From: an uncultured bacterium
Lineage (GTDB): Bacteria > Bacteroidota > Ignavibacteria > Ignavibacteriales > Melioribacteraceae
Direction: 5' to 3'
NCBI GenBank assembly: GCA_937936675.1
Contig: CALDDL010000005.1
Coordinates: 1 to 12,138, forward strand
Length of the DNA stretch: 12,138 nucleotides
The notes below the pieces were generated by a model. That model was given only the letters and a program-made list of their open reading frames with translations. It had not been told where the DNA came from and did not search any database. Below are positions 1 to 7,432 of this stretch, piece after piece; position 1 is the stretch's first letter; each line of letters starts with the position of its first letter. A program made the position numbers and the translations under genes.

Positions 1-12
1 TCAAAAATTTAA
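1..12 (+). CDS. 3' end of an upstream gene (last three codons and stop)
   Basis: Reading from base 1 in frame 1 gives Ser-Lys-Ile followed by TAA at 10-12. The last A of this stop is the first base of the ATG of the next gene, a TAATG overlap. The same kind of close overlap joins the later genes of this operon, so an upstream cotranscribed gene ending here is plausible. Only nine coding bases are visible, so nothing can be said about its product, and the reading could be chance. Confidence 0.35.
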   Translation, partial: SKI

Positions 13-875
13 TGGATAAAGCCGCTCAAATATTTCAGAATTTTTTAGATTCACTTGTTTCTCTTATAAGAGTAATGATATTATCTAAGTTCGATATCAC
101 ATTACCGGAGGAGGAAGGAAGTATTGTAATACTTGGGAATGGACCTTCATTAAAGAATACTTTAAATGATAATATTGATTTTCTTACATCCTCTGATAAG
201 AAAAGAATGGCAGTGAATATGTTTTGTAATTCCGATTCTTATACGGAGATCAAGCCCGAATATTATATACTAAACGCACCTGAATTTTTTAGAGATGTTG
301 TAACGGAGATGTGGGAAGAGATGCGGTGGCGAGTTTTTCGGAATCTAAAAGAAAAAACCGATTGGGATATGACCTTATTTGTACCTGCTGCAGCCTCAAA
401 ATCAGAACACTTTATTGGATTTGTAAATGAACAAACAAAAATTAAAGTTGTCTATTATAATACAACACCAGTCGAAGGATTTACATCTTTAATTCAATTT
501 CTATTCAAAAAAAATCTTGGTATGCCTCGACCTCATAATGTATTAGTTCCTTCGATATTTCTTTCTCTAAATATGGGATTCAAGGAAATATTTTTAGTCG
601 GTGCAGATCACTCTTGGCATGAAGAGATAAATGTAGATGAGACAAATAAGACAACTGTTAATCATGAGCATTTTTACGATGCCGGTAAGGTTACTATGCC
701 GATGTATAAATTAGATGGTGAAGAATACAGGATACATGATATATTTCGTAAATTACATTTAGCATTCAAAGGGTATTTTATTATTAAAGATTATGCGGAG
801 GAATTGAATGCAAAAATATTTAATGCAAGCTTCAGAAGTTATATAGATGCTTTTCCAAAAATTAAAATTAAGTAA
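12..875 (+). CDS. GT42/DUF115 (Maf-like) family protein, candidate nonulosonate transferase
   Basis: The 287-residue protein has the motif ILGNGPSLK (residues 40-48), shared by bacterial GT42 sialyltransferases such as Campylobacter Cst-II and by DUF115/MptE-like proteins that include the flagellar Maf factors. By eye, the Cst-II CMP-sugar contacts Asn31 and Asn51 have counterparts in AVNMF (N69) and YILNAPEFF (N88). The block MGFKEIFLVGADHSW (188-202) resembles GYKEIYLSGIDFY of Cst-II, and the C-terminal NASFRSYIDAFP (271-282) resembles its tail. A His (H242) lies roughly where the catalytic His of Cst-II falls, but this is a hand alignment. The gene sits six bases upstream of the pseudaminic acid genes, so I infer that it may transfer pseudaminic acid from CMP-Pse to a glycan or protein. 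No membrane segment or signal peptide is seen. The family call is fairly sure; the transferase role is inference. No strong RBS is visible before the ATG. Confidence 0.6.
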   Translation: MDKAAQIFQNFLDSLVSLIRVMILSKFDITLPEEEGSIVILGNGPSLKNTLNDNIDFLTSSDKKRMAVNMFCNSDSYTEIKPEYYILNAPEFFRDVVTEMWEEMRWRVFRNLKEKTDWDMTLFVPAAASKSEHFIGFVNEQTKIKVVYYNTTPVEGFTSLIQFLFKKNLGMPRPHNVLVPSIFLSLNMGFKEIFLVGADHSWHEEINVDETNKTTVNHEHFYDAGKVTMPMYKLDGEEYRIHDIFRKLHLAFKGYFIIKDYAEELNAKIFNASFRSYIDAFPKIKIK

Positions 876-881
876 GAGATT

Positions 882-1907
882 ATGAATAATAAGACAATAT
901 TAATAACAGGCGGAACAGGTTCATTTGGTAAAAAATTTATTTCTACTGTTCTAAAGAAATACACACCGAAAAAAATTATTATATATAGCCGAGACGAGCT
1001 TAAGCAATTCGAGATGCAGAATAACCCGGAGTATAGCAAGCCGGGTGTATTGATGCGTTATTTTATCGGTGATGTTCGAGATAAGGAAAGACTCATCAGA
1101 GCAATGGAAGGAGTGGACATTGTAGTTCATGCGGCGGCATTAAAGCAAGTGCCCGCAGCGGAATATAATCCTTTCGAAGCGGTTAAAACGAATATCATGG
1201 GTGGACAGAATGTAATTGATGCTTGTTTTGAATCGGGAGTGAAGAAAGTAATTGCACTTTCTACCGATAAAGCTGCTGCTCCGATTAATTTATATGGTGC
1301 AACTAAACTCACTTCAGATAAACTTTTTATAGCTGCTAATAATTACCGCGGTACAAAGGATATCAAGTTTTCGGTTGTTCGTTATGGTAACGTAATGGGG
1401 AGCCGTGGCTCTGTAATTCCTTTTTTCCAAATGAAACGAAAAGATGGTATCCTTCCGATTACGGACGAAAGAATGACGCGCTTTAATATTACACTTCAAG
1501 AAGGTGTTGATTTCGTACTAAATTCATTTGATCTAATGTGGGGCGGTGAATTATTCGTTCCTAAGATACCATCTTATAATATTGTTGATGTGGCTAAGGC
1601 AGTAGCACCCGAATGCCGCATTGAGATAGTTGGTATTCGTCCCGGCGAAAAAGTTCATGAAGAGATGATTACGGAAGCAGATGCAATGAATACAATCGAG
1701 TTTGAAAATTATTATGTAATACTCCCATCGGCTCAGCTTGGATTAGCTGAAAATTTAAAACTTTGGGATACCGAAAAATTCAGAAAAGAGAGCAATGGCA
1801 AAGAGGGTAAATTCTGTGATCCGGGGTTCAAATATAATTCAGGTACAAATAAAGATTTCTTAAGCGTTGATGATATTAAAAAATTGATAGATGAACATGT
1901 TGAATAA
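882..1907 (+). CDS. pseB: UDP-N-acetylglucosamine 4,6-dehydratase (inverting), PseB
   Basis: First step of the pseudaminic acid pathway: UDP-GlcNAc is dehydrated at C4/C6 and inverted at C5 to the UDP-4-keto-L-sugar, using tightly bound NADP(H) in the cytoplasm. The 341-residue length is normal for the family. Visible features are the Rossmann loop TGGTGSFG (residues 9-16), the FlaA1/PseB segment SRDELKQFEMQ (36-46), GDVRD (63-67), HAAALKQVP (83-91) and the catalytic block STDKAAAPINLYGATK (127-142). In that block D129, K130 and Y138 correspond to Asp132, Lys133 and Tyr141 of H. pylori FlaA1, and K142 completes the YxxxK pair. The short length, without an N-terminal membrane domain, argues against the WbpM/CapD membrane dehydratases. 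The start is supported by TAAGAG six bases before the ATG. The 3' end overlaps pseC by 17 bases. Confidence 0.93.
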   Translation: MNNKTILITGGTGSFGKKFISTVLKKYTPKKIIIYSRDELKQFEMQNNPEYSKPGVLMRYFIGDVRDKERLIRAMEGVDIVVHAAALKQVPAAEYNPFEAVKTNIMGGQNVIDACFESGVKKVIALSTDKAAAPINLYGATKLTSDKLFIAANNYRGTKDIKFSVVRYGNVMGSRGSVIPFFQMKRKDGILPITDERMTRFNITLQEGVDFVLNSFDLMWGGELFVPKIPSYNIVDVAKAVAPECRIEIVGIRPGEKVHEEMITEADAMNTIEFENYYVILPSAQLGLAENLKLWDTEKFRKESNGKEGKFCDPGFKYNSGTNKDFLSVDDIKKLIDEHVE

Positions 1908-3069
1908 AATATATTCTTATGGCAGACAGACAATCGAAGAAGATGATATTAAAGCCGTCATCGATGTACTTAGATCTGATTGGCTCACTCAAGGTCCAAA
2001 GGTAGAAGAGTTTGAAGAACTATTAAATAGAACATTCGGTTCGGATAATTGTATTGCAGTATCGAATGGTACGGCAGGACTTCATTTAATCGGAATGGCA
2101 CTTGGTTGGGGAAAAGATGATCTAGTTATAACTACTCCTATTACCTTTCTTGCAAGTGCTAATTGCGCGATATATTGCGGTGCTTCGGTTGATTTCGTGG
2201 ATATAGATCAAACCTCTTATACAATTGACGTAAATAAATTAGAAGACAAATTAAAGTATTACAGAGAACTTAATATTAAGGTATCTGCGGTCGTGGCTGT
2301 TGATTATGCAGGGCATCCGTGCAATTGGGAAAAATTAAAAGAGCTCTCAAATGAGTTTGGTTTTAAATTAATAAACGATTTTTGTCATGCGCTTGGTGCC
2401 GAATATAATGAAGATCTGAAATATGGGATAAAATATGCTGATGCCGTTAATTTAAGTTTTCATCCCGTTAAGCACATTACAACGGGGGAAGGTGGTGCGG
2501 TATTAACCAATGATAGTGCGCTTGCAACCAAGATAAGAACGTTCCGTACACATGGAATTATAAAGGACGAAACAATATTAGAGAAAAACGATGGTCCGTG
2601 GTATTATGAAATGCCTCTACCGGGATTTAATTATCGGCTTACCGATATGCAATCGGCTCTCGGTATCAGTCAATTAAGAAAATTAAACAGATTCATAAAT
2701 AGAAGAAGAGAGGTGGCGGAATATTACGATAAAGTATTTGGTACTGATGAAAGATTTATAATTCCTAAAGTCGCTGAAAACGTAAAGCACGCCTATCACT
2801 TATATCCGCTTAGAATAAATTTTGATATTGTTAAGAAAAGTAAAGAAGAAATATTTTTAGAATTAAGAGAGAAGAATATATATTGTCAGGTGCATTATAT
2901 ACCACTTCATTTGCAGCCCTATTTTCGTGATCGATTTGGATTTATTGAAGGTGATTTTCCGATAGCAGAAAAATTTTATAAAGAAGAAATCTCGATTCCA
3001 ATTTATCCATCATTAGATGATAACGATCTTACATACATATCCGAACAAATTCTTGAAATAATTAAATGA
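1891..3069 (+). CDS. pseC: UDP-4-amino-4,6-dideoxy-N-acetyl-beta-L-altrosamine transaminase, PseC
   Basis: Second pathway step: a PLP-dependent aminotransferase of the DegT/DnrJ/EryC1 fold transfers an amino group, usually from glutamate, to C4 of the PseB product. The 392-residue protein has the family opening YGRQTIEEDDIKAV (10-23), VLRSDWLTQGP (26-36), VDYAG (137-141), the PLP-nitrogen aspartate in NDFCHALGAEY (D163) and the Schiff-base lysine in SFHPVKHITTGEGGAV (K194). SFH, ITT and EGGAV are characteristic of PseC rather than of general sugar aminotransferases. The reading frame begins inside the pseB end. An ATG two codons later (1897) or a TTG at 1900 are equally possible starts, since none has a clear RBS; coupling to pseB translation may substitute. 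The stop overlaps the ATG of the next gene (ATGA). Confidence 0.92.
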   Translation: MNMLNKIYSYGRQTIEEDDIKAVIDVLRSDWLTQGPKVEEFEELLNRTFGSDNCIAVSNGTAGLHLIGMALGWGKDDLVITTPITFLASANCAIYCGASVDFVDIDQTSYTIDVNKLEDKLKYYRELNIKVSAVVAVDYAGHPCNWEKLKELSNEFGFKLINDFCHALGAEYNEDLKYGIKYADAVNLSFHPVKHITTGEGGAVLTNDSALATKIRTFRTHGIIKDETILEKNDGPWYYEMPLPGFNYRLTDMQSALGISQLRKLNRFINRRREVAEYYDKVFGTDERFIIPKVAENVKHAYHLYPLRINFDIVKKSKEEIFLELREKNIYCQVHYIPLHLQPYFRDRFGFIEGDFPIAEKFYKEEISIPIYPSLDDNDLTYISEQILEIIK

Positions 3070-4550
3070 TAAAAACAGCAATAATAACGGAAGGATTTAA
3101 GCAAACGGGTTATGGACATATAACACGCTGCCAATCGTTATATGAGGGACTTAATAAATCAATTTTCGATCCTCTGCTTTTAATCAATGGGGATAAGGGT
3201 GCCGAAGCACTTCTTAATAAATCTAATTATAAAATTATTAATTGGTTGGCAAATCCAGAATCCATTCTCGATTTATTAAGCGGGTATGATATAGCTATAA
3301 TCGATTCATATCTTGCAAATGAAAAATTTTATAAAGCAGTAATGAAAAAAGTTTCAATACCGGTTTATATAGACGATAATAAAAGAATCGTTTATCCTGC
3401 CGGAATAATTATAAATGGAACTATCGGAAGTGAACATTTTCAATATCCAAGGAAAGAACAAAATTCCGAGAAAGGGAGGAAAGAATATTTACTAGGTACT
3501 AAATATATTCCACTGAGAAAAGAGTTTCGCCCGGCTAGCGATAGAAAAATTAAGAAAGAGATTAAAAATATACTTATTACATTCGGCGGGCAGGATATAA
3601 GAAATCTCACTCCGAAAATATTAAAGATGCTTCAAAAAGAATTTCCGAATATTAAAAAGACGATAGTGGCAGGAAGCGGTGCAACGAATCTGAAAACTCT
3701 TGAAAAACTTAAAGATAACCAAACAGAAATCTATTCGGCAGTCTCTGCAGCTAAAATGAGATCTCTAATGAAAAAGAGTGATTTATCAATATCGGCAGCA
3801 GGGCAGACGCTTTATGAACTTGCCGCAACCGGCACTCCAACTATCGCAGTGATTGTTGCCGATAATCAGATCAATAATATTAAAGGGTGGATTAAAAATA
3901 GTTTCCTTACGAATGCCTTTCATTTTGATGATAAAGATTTATTAAAATCGATTAAGAAAGAAATTCAAATATTATCCGATATAGATTTAAGAATATTATT
4001 AAGCTGTTCGGGAATGCGAAATGTTGATGGACAAGGAGTAGAGAGAATCACCTCACGATTGAAAGAAAAATATCTTGAAAAAGAAGGGCTATATTTTAGA
4101 AAAGCTACAAAAGAAGATTCTAAAAATATTTATGAACTTTCTAATGAAGAGATAGTAAGAGCCAATTCGATTAATCCTGAGCCGATTAAATGGGAGTATC
4201 ATCAAGAATGGTTTAATACACGTCTTAAAGATAAAAACTATCTTTTTTTATTGGCTTGTGATAAAGATGATAATATAGCAGGACAGATTAAGTATGATAT
4301 TGAAAATAATAAAGCGATTGTAGGGATAAGTATTTCGCCGGATCATCGAGGAAAAGGTTACGCTTCAAAAATGTTGATTAAGTCAACGGCGATATTAAAG
4401 GAGCTTCACTCAAAAACGGAGAATATTATTGCATATATTAAAGAAGAAAATATATCTTCGATAAAATCGTTTGAAAAAGCGGGCTATCAATTATCGGGCA
4501 AAGAAATTATTAACGAGAATGAATATCTAAAGTATATATATGAGTTTTAG
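3066..4550 (+). CDS. Bifunctional PseG-PseH: UDP-sugar hydrolase fused to N-acetyltransferase
   Basis: The 494-residue protein joins two pathway enzymes normally encoded separately. Residues 1 to about 335 are PseG, a GT-B-fold hydrolase that removes UDP from UDP-2,4-diacetamido-2,4,6-trideoxy-L-altropyranose. The general base is H18 in TGYGHITRC (14-22), matching His17 of C. jejuni PseG. MurG-like features follow: ILITFGGQD (169-177) and DLSISAAGQTLYELAATGTP (239-258). Residues about 342-494 are PseH, a GNAT acetyltransferase that acetylates the C4 amine from acetyl-CoA. It starts LYFRKATKEDS, and the acetyl-CoA loop is SPDHRGKGYA (424-433), followed by N463-S465 and FEKAGY (469-474) as in other GNATs. 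PseH acts before PseG, so the order in the protein is the reverse of the order of catalysis. The gene overlaps pseC by four bases (ATGA) and pseI by 11. No frameshift is needed to read through; the domain boundary is approximate. Confidence 0.9.
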   Translation: MIKTAIITEGFKQTGYGHITRCQSLYEGLNKSIFDPLLLINGDKGAEALLNKSNYKIINWLANPESILDLLSGYDIAIIDSYLANEKFYKAVMKKVSIPVYIDDNKRIVYPAGIIINGTIGSEHFQYPRKEQNSEKGRKEYLLGTKYIPLRKEFRPASDRKIKKEIKNILITFGGQDIRNLTPKILKMLQKEFPNIKKTIVAGSGATNLKTLEKLKDNQTEIYSAVSAAKMRSLMKKSDLSISAAGQTLYELAATGTPTIAVIVADNQINNIKGWIKNSFLTNAFHFDDKDLLKSIKKEIQILSDIDLRILLSCSGMRNVDGQGVERITSRLKEKYLEKEGLYFRKATKEDSKNIYELSNEEIVRANSINPEPIKWEYHQEWFNTRLKDKNYLFLLACDKDDNIAGQIKYDIENNKAIVGISISPDHRGKGYASKMLIKSTAILKELHSKTENIIAYIKEENISSIKSFEKAGYQLSGKEIINENEYLKYIYEF

Positions 4551-5589
4551 AATTGGGAAAAATGAAATAGGTGAAGGGAAGCCGGTTTTTATAATCGCCG
4601 AGCTTTCAGCTAATCATGGCGGTGATATAGAAATCGCTTTGAATTCATTAAAAGCAATGAAAGATGCCGGTGCCGATGCAGTTAAACTCCAGACTTATAC
4701 CGCCGATACACTTACGATTGATTCAAACAAAGATGATTTCAAAATTCATCATGGAACAATCTGGGATGGAATTACTCTCTATAAATTATATCAAGAAGCA
4801 TATACACCATGGGAATGGCAGCCGATGATAAAGAAGGCAGCTGATGATCTCGGACTTGAATGCTTCTCCTCTCCGTTCGATAAAAGTGCAGTCGATTTTC
4901 TCGAAAAGATGAATGTCCCTGCATATAAAATCGCTTCGTTTGAAATTACCGATATTCCATTGATTGAATATGCTGCATCGAAAGGAAAACCTATAATTAT
5001 TTCTACCGGCATTGCGGAGATGAGCGATATTGAAGAAGCATTAAAAGTGTGTCGCATAAGTGGCAATAATGATATAGCACTTTTAAAATGTACTTCATCA
5101 TATCCTGCACCGATGGAAGAGATAAATCTAAAAACTATTCCGGATATGAAAAATCGTTTTAATGTTGAGATTGGTCTTTCCGATCACACACTCGGATATA
5201 CTATATCTGCTGCGGCTGTCGCACTCGGAGCCGTAATTATAGAAAAGCATTTTATATTAGATAAATCGATTGGCGGACCCGATGCATCATTTTCTCTTAC
5301 ACCCGATGAATTTAAGCTAATGGTAAATTCGGTTCGTGATACCGAGAAAGCATTAGGAAGTGTTCGCTATGAATTAAGCGAAAAAACAAAATCAAGCAGG
5401 GCGTTTTCCCGTTCACTTTATGTCGTTAAAGATATTAAAGAAGGAGAGGTATTTACCGAAGAAAATATTAAATCGATTCGTCCCGGATTCGGAATGCATC
5501 CTCGGCATCTAAAAGAAATTTTAGGTAAGAGAGCAAAATGCAATATAGAAAAAGGTACTCGTTTAAATTGGGAATTAGTAAATGAATAA
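4540..5589 (+). CDS. pseI: Pseudaminic acid synthase, PseI
   Basis: Fifth step: condensation of 2,4-diacetamido-2,4,6-trideoxy-L-altrose with phosphoenolpyruvate to give pseudaminic acid. The 349-residue NeuB-family protein has a TIM-barrel domain (about 1-275) and a C-terminal SAF/antifreeze-like domain (about 290-347, RSLYVVKDIKEGE onward). Visible family motifs are FIIAELSANHGG (17-28), DAVKLQTYT (46-54), STGIAEMSDIEEA (155-167), KCTSSYPAP (183-191), GLSDHTLG (212-219) and EKHF (235-238). H216 and H237 correspond to the metal-binding histidines of N. meningitidis NeuB (His215, His236). GGPDASFSLTPDEF (245-258) is the PseI form of a segment that reads differently in sialic acid synthases, so Pse is favoured over Neu5Ac. 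The position between pseG-pseH and the cytidylyltransferase agrees. The start lies within the preceding gene (11-base overlap) and lacks a clear RBS. Confidence 0.92.
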   Translation: MSFRIGKNEIGEGKPVFIIAELSANHGGDIEIALNSLKAMKDAGADAVKLQTYTADTLTIDSNKDDFKIHHGTIWDGITLYKLYQEAYTPWEWQPMIKKAADDLGLECFSSPFDKSAVDFLEKMNVPAYKIASFEITDIPLIEYAASKGKPIIISTGIAEMSDIEEALKVCRISGNNDIALLKCTSSYPAPMEEINLKTIPDMKNRFNVEIGLSDHTLGYTISAAAVALGAVIIEKHFILDKSIGGPDASFSLTPDEFKLMVNSVRDTEKALGSVRYELSEKTKSSRAFSRSLYVVKDIKEGEVFTEENIKSIRPGFGMHPRHLKEILGKRAKCNIEKGTRLNWELVNE

Positions 5590-6310
5590 GGTTGTAATCG
5601 TTCAAGCGCGTCTCGGCTCTACTCGATTACCTTCAAAAGTATTGAAAGACCTTTCGGGTAAGCCAGTTTTATATCATGTTTTGGAGAGAATTAAAAAGAC
5701 AAAGTTAGTCGATAATATTGTTATTGCTACAACTGATTTAGATAGCGATGAACCGTTGATAGAATATCTTAGAGAAAATAAGATTGATTATTATAGAGGC
5801 AGTTCCGAAGACGTACTCTCGCGATATTATGAATCAGCACTTCAATATAAAGCGGATATAATTATTCGTATCACTTCCGATTGTCCTTTAATCGACCCGA
5901 TTGTGATAGATGAAATTATCAATATATATTTGGAGAATAACAATTACGATTATGTAAGTAATACGCTTATGAGAAGTTTCCCACGCGGGCTAGATGTAGA
6001 GTTATTTACTTTTGACTCTCTTAAAAAAAGCTTTTTAAAAGCCGAACAGAAATGGGAAAGGGAGCATGTAACTCCCTATATATATACTAATCGTGATCTT
6101 TTCAATGTATATAATTTTGCGAATAAAACTGATCAATCGTTTTTTCGTTGGACTTTAGATACGCCCGAGGATTATCAATTAATAAAAGAGATTTATGATT
6201 CTCTTTATAATGAAGGCAAAATATTTACAACCGAGGAAGTAATTTCTCTATTTCGCAATCGTCCCGAATTAATCGATATAAATAAACATATAGAGCAGAA
6301 AAAATTATAA
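5582..6310 (+). CDS. pseF: SpsF-type cytidylyltransferase, probable CMP-pseudaminic acid synthetase
   Basis: Sixth and activating step: CTP plus pseudaminic acid gives CMP-Pse. The 242-residue protein begins VVIVQARLGSTRLPSKVL (residues 4-21), the nucleotide-binding loop of the SpsF/COG1861 family. It continues with GKPVLYHVLERI (26-37), IVIATTDLDSDEPL (46-59), RITSDCPLIDP (116-126, with a likely metal-binding Asp), FPRGLDVE (153-160) and FRWTLDTPEDY (188-198). Proteobacterial PseF and NeuA belong to the related CMP-KDO/NeuA branch, whose loop usually reads RxGSKGxPxKN, so this is an alternative lineage doing the same job. SpsF also sits beside PseC-, PseG- and PseI-like genes in the Bacillus sps operon. 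Substrate specificity is inferred from the complete Pse gene set around it. It overlaps pseI by eight bases, and its last two codons (TTA TAA) are shared with prfA on the other strand. Confidence 0.82.
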   Translation: MNKVVIVQARLGSTRLPSKVLKDLSGKPVLYHVLERIKKTKLVDNIVIATTDLDSDEPLIEYLRENKIDYYRGSSEDVLSRYYESALQYKADIIIRITSDCPLIDPIVIDEIINIYLENNNYDYVSNTLMRSFPRGLDVELFTFDSLKKSFLKAEQKWEREHVTPYIYTNRDLFNVYNFANKTDQSFFRWTLDTPEDYQLIKEIYDSLYNEGKIFTTEEVISLFRNRPELIDINKHIEQKKL

Positions 6311-7384
6311 AATATTTTCTTGATTAAGTTTTTCTAATCGATCAGCGGTTTTTAGTTGTTCAATTAATTCAGAGATATCACCTTCCATAATATTAGTAAG
6401 ATTATAAAGGGTTAATCCAATTCTATGATCAGTAACTCTATTCTGAGGAAAATTATAAGTTCTGATTTTATCGCTTCTATCGCCACTCTTAACCATTAAT
6501 TTTCTTACGGCTGCAATTTCGCTGTTTTGTTCTCTCTGTTTCAAGTCATATAATCGAGAGACTAGAACTTTCATAGCCTTCTGCCGGTTCTTTAATTGAG
6601 AACGTTCATCTTGGCACTGAACAACCATACCAGTAGGTATATGAGTGATACGAATAGCAGTTTCCACTTTATTAACGTTCTGCCCGCCTGCACCACCGCT
6701 TCGATATACATCAATTCTAAGATCAGCGGGATTAATATCCACTGCCACTTCTTCTACCTCCGGCATTACTACGACGCTTGCCGCAGATGTATGAATTCTA
6801 CCGTTTGCCTCAGTCGCCGGAACTCTTTGAACTCGATGAACTCCGCTTTCATATTTTAGATCGGCATATACACCCTGACCGGTAAGGCTCATAACAACTT
6901 CTTTGAGTCCGCCTACTCCGGTATCGTTTATATCGATAATTTCTTTTTTCCAACCTTTGACTTCTGCATGTCGTGAATACATTCTATAAAGATCGGCGGC
7001 AAAAAGACCGGCTTCATCTCCTCCGGTGCCAGCACGAATTTCCATAATAACATCTTTATCGTCATCCGGGTCTTTCGGAATCAGAAGAAACTTAATCTTC
7101 TCCTCCATAGCATTCTTTTTTTCTTTAAGCTCTTCGAGTTCGCTTTCGGCTATTTCATGAAATTCTTTATCATCGGTTGATTCTAAAATTTCTTCATTGC
7201 CTTTAATGTTATTGATTAATTTTTCATATTCATCACATGCGGCAACTATTTCAATCAATTCGCTTCTTTCGCGGCTAAGACTAACAATTCTTGATTGATC
7301 GGATAAAACAGCAGGATCGGATAACTGCTCGGTTATCTTCTCGAATTTGTTTTTAAGTCCTCTTAATTTTTCTATAAATTCCAT
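6305..7384 (-). CDS. prfA: Peptide chain release factor 1, PrfA
   Basis: RF1 recognises UAA and UAG in the ribosomal A site and triggers release of the finished protein. With the start at 7384 the product is 359 residues, normal for bacterial RF1. Visible features are an N-terminal helical, coiled-coil-like region (1-100), IRAGTGGDEAGLFAADLYRM (116-135), the codon-reading tripeptide PAT in HRVQRVPATEANGRIHTS (P189-A190-T191), and the catalytic GGQ in YRSGGAGGQNVNKVET (G233-G234-Q235), where Gln is the usual PrmC methylation site. PAT rather than SPF separates it from RF2. An in-frame ATG at 7468 would add 28 residues unlike any RF1 N-terminus. The ATG at 7384 has GAGGA five to six bases upstream and begins MEFIEKLRGL, as RF1 proteins do. 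The gene is convergent with the pseudaminic acid operon, overlapping it by six bases. Confidence 0.97.
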   Translation of the reverse strand: MEFIEKLRGLKNKFEKITEQLSDPAVLSDQSRIVSLSRERSELIEIVAACDEYEKLINNIKGNEEILESTDDKEFHEIAESELEELKEKKNAMEEKIKFLLIPKDPDDDKDVIMEIRAGTGGDEAGLFAADLYRMYSRHAEVKGWKKEIIDINDTGVGGLKEVVMSLTGQGVYADLKYESGVHRVQRVPATEANGRIHTSAASVVVMPEVEEVAVDINPADLRIDVYRSGGAGGQNVNKVETAIRITHIPTGMVVQCQDERSQLKNRQKAMKVLVSRLYDLKQREQNSEIAAVRKLMVKSGDRSDKIRTYNFPQNRVTDHRIGLTLYNLTNIMEGDISELIEQLKTADRLEKLNQENIL

Positions 7385-7386
7385 TA

Positions 7387-7393
7387 ATTCCTC
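7387..7393 (-). promoter_or_regulatory. Ribosome-binding site that fixes the prfA start
   Basis: On the minus strand the bases before the ATG at 7384 read AAAGAGGAATTA, giving a good Shine-Dalgarno (GAGGA) at about five to six bases. The longer in-frame ATG at 7468 has no comparable site, so this element decides the start. Confidence 0.75.
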
Positions 7394-7394
7394 T

Positions 7395-7432
7395 TTTTCA
7401 GGTGTCAAAAATAGCCAAATTACACCTGAAAA
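7395..7432. repeat. 11-bp perfect inverted repeat in the prfA leader
   Basis: TTTTCAGGTGT (7395-7405) and ACACCTGAAAA (7422-7432) are perfect reverse complements separated by 16 bases. The dyad lies just upstream of the prfA RBS. It could be an operator, or it could form a stem in the prfA leader RNA that stops two bases short of the RBS. It is not followed by a U-run in either direction, so an intrinsic terminator is unlikely. Its inner part (AGGTGT/ACACCT) recurs upstream of the peptidase gene at 9287. Confidence 0.6.

Noticed and set aside
12..875. 6-hydroxymethylpterin pyrophosphokinase (MptE) function
   Set aside because: The fold family is related, but the glycan-operon context and the Cst-II-like Asn positions make a sugar-transfer role more likely; automated annotation may still use the MptE name.
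4540..5589. Sialic acid (NeuB) or legionaminic acid synthase instead of PseI
   Set aside because: The GGPDASFSLTPDEF segment and the neighbouring PseB, PseC and PseG-PseH point to pseudaminic acid.
6596..6859. 87-codon open frame on the plus strand inside prfA
   Set aside because: It lies wholly antisense to a fully conserved RF1 gene, has no recognisable protein features and is a frame shadow.
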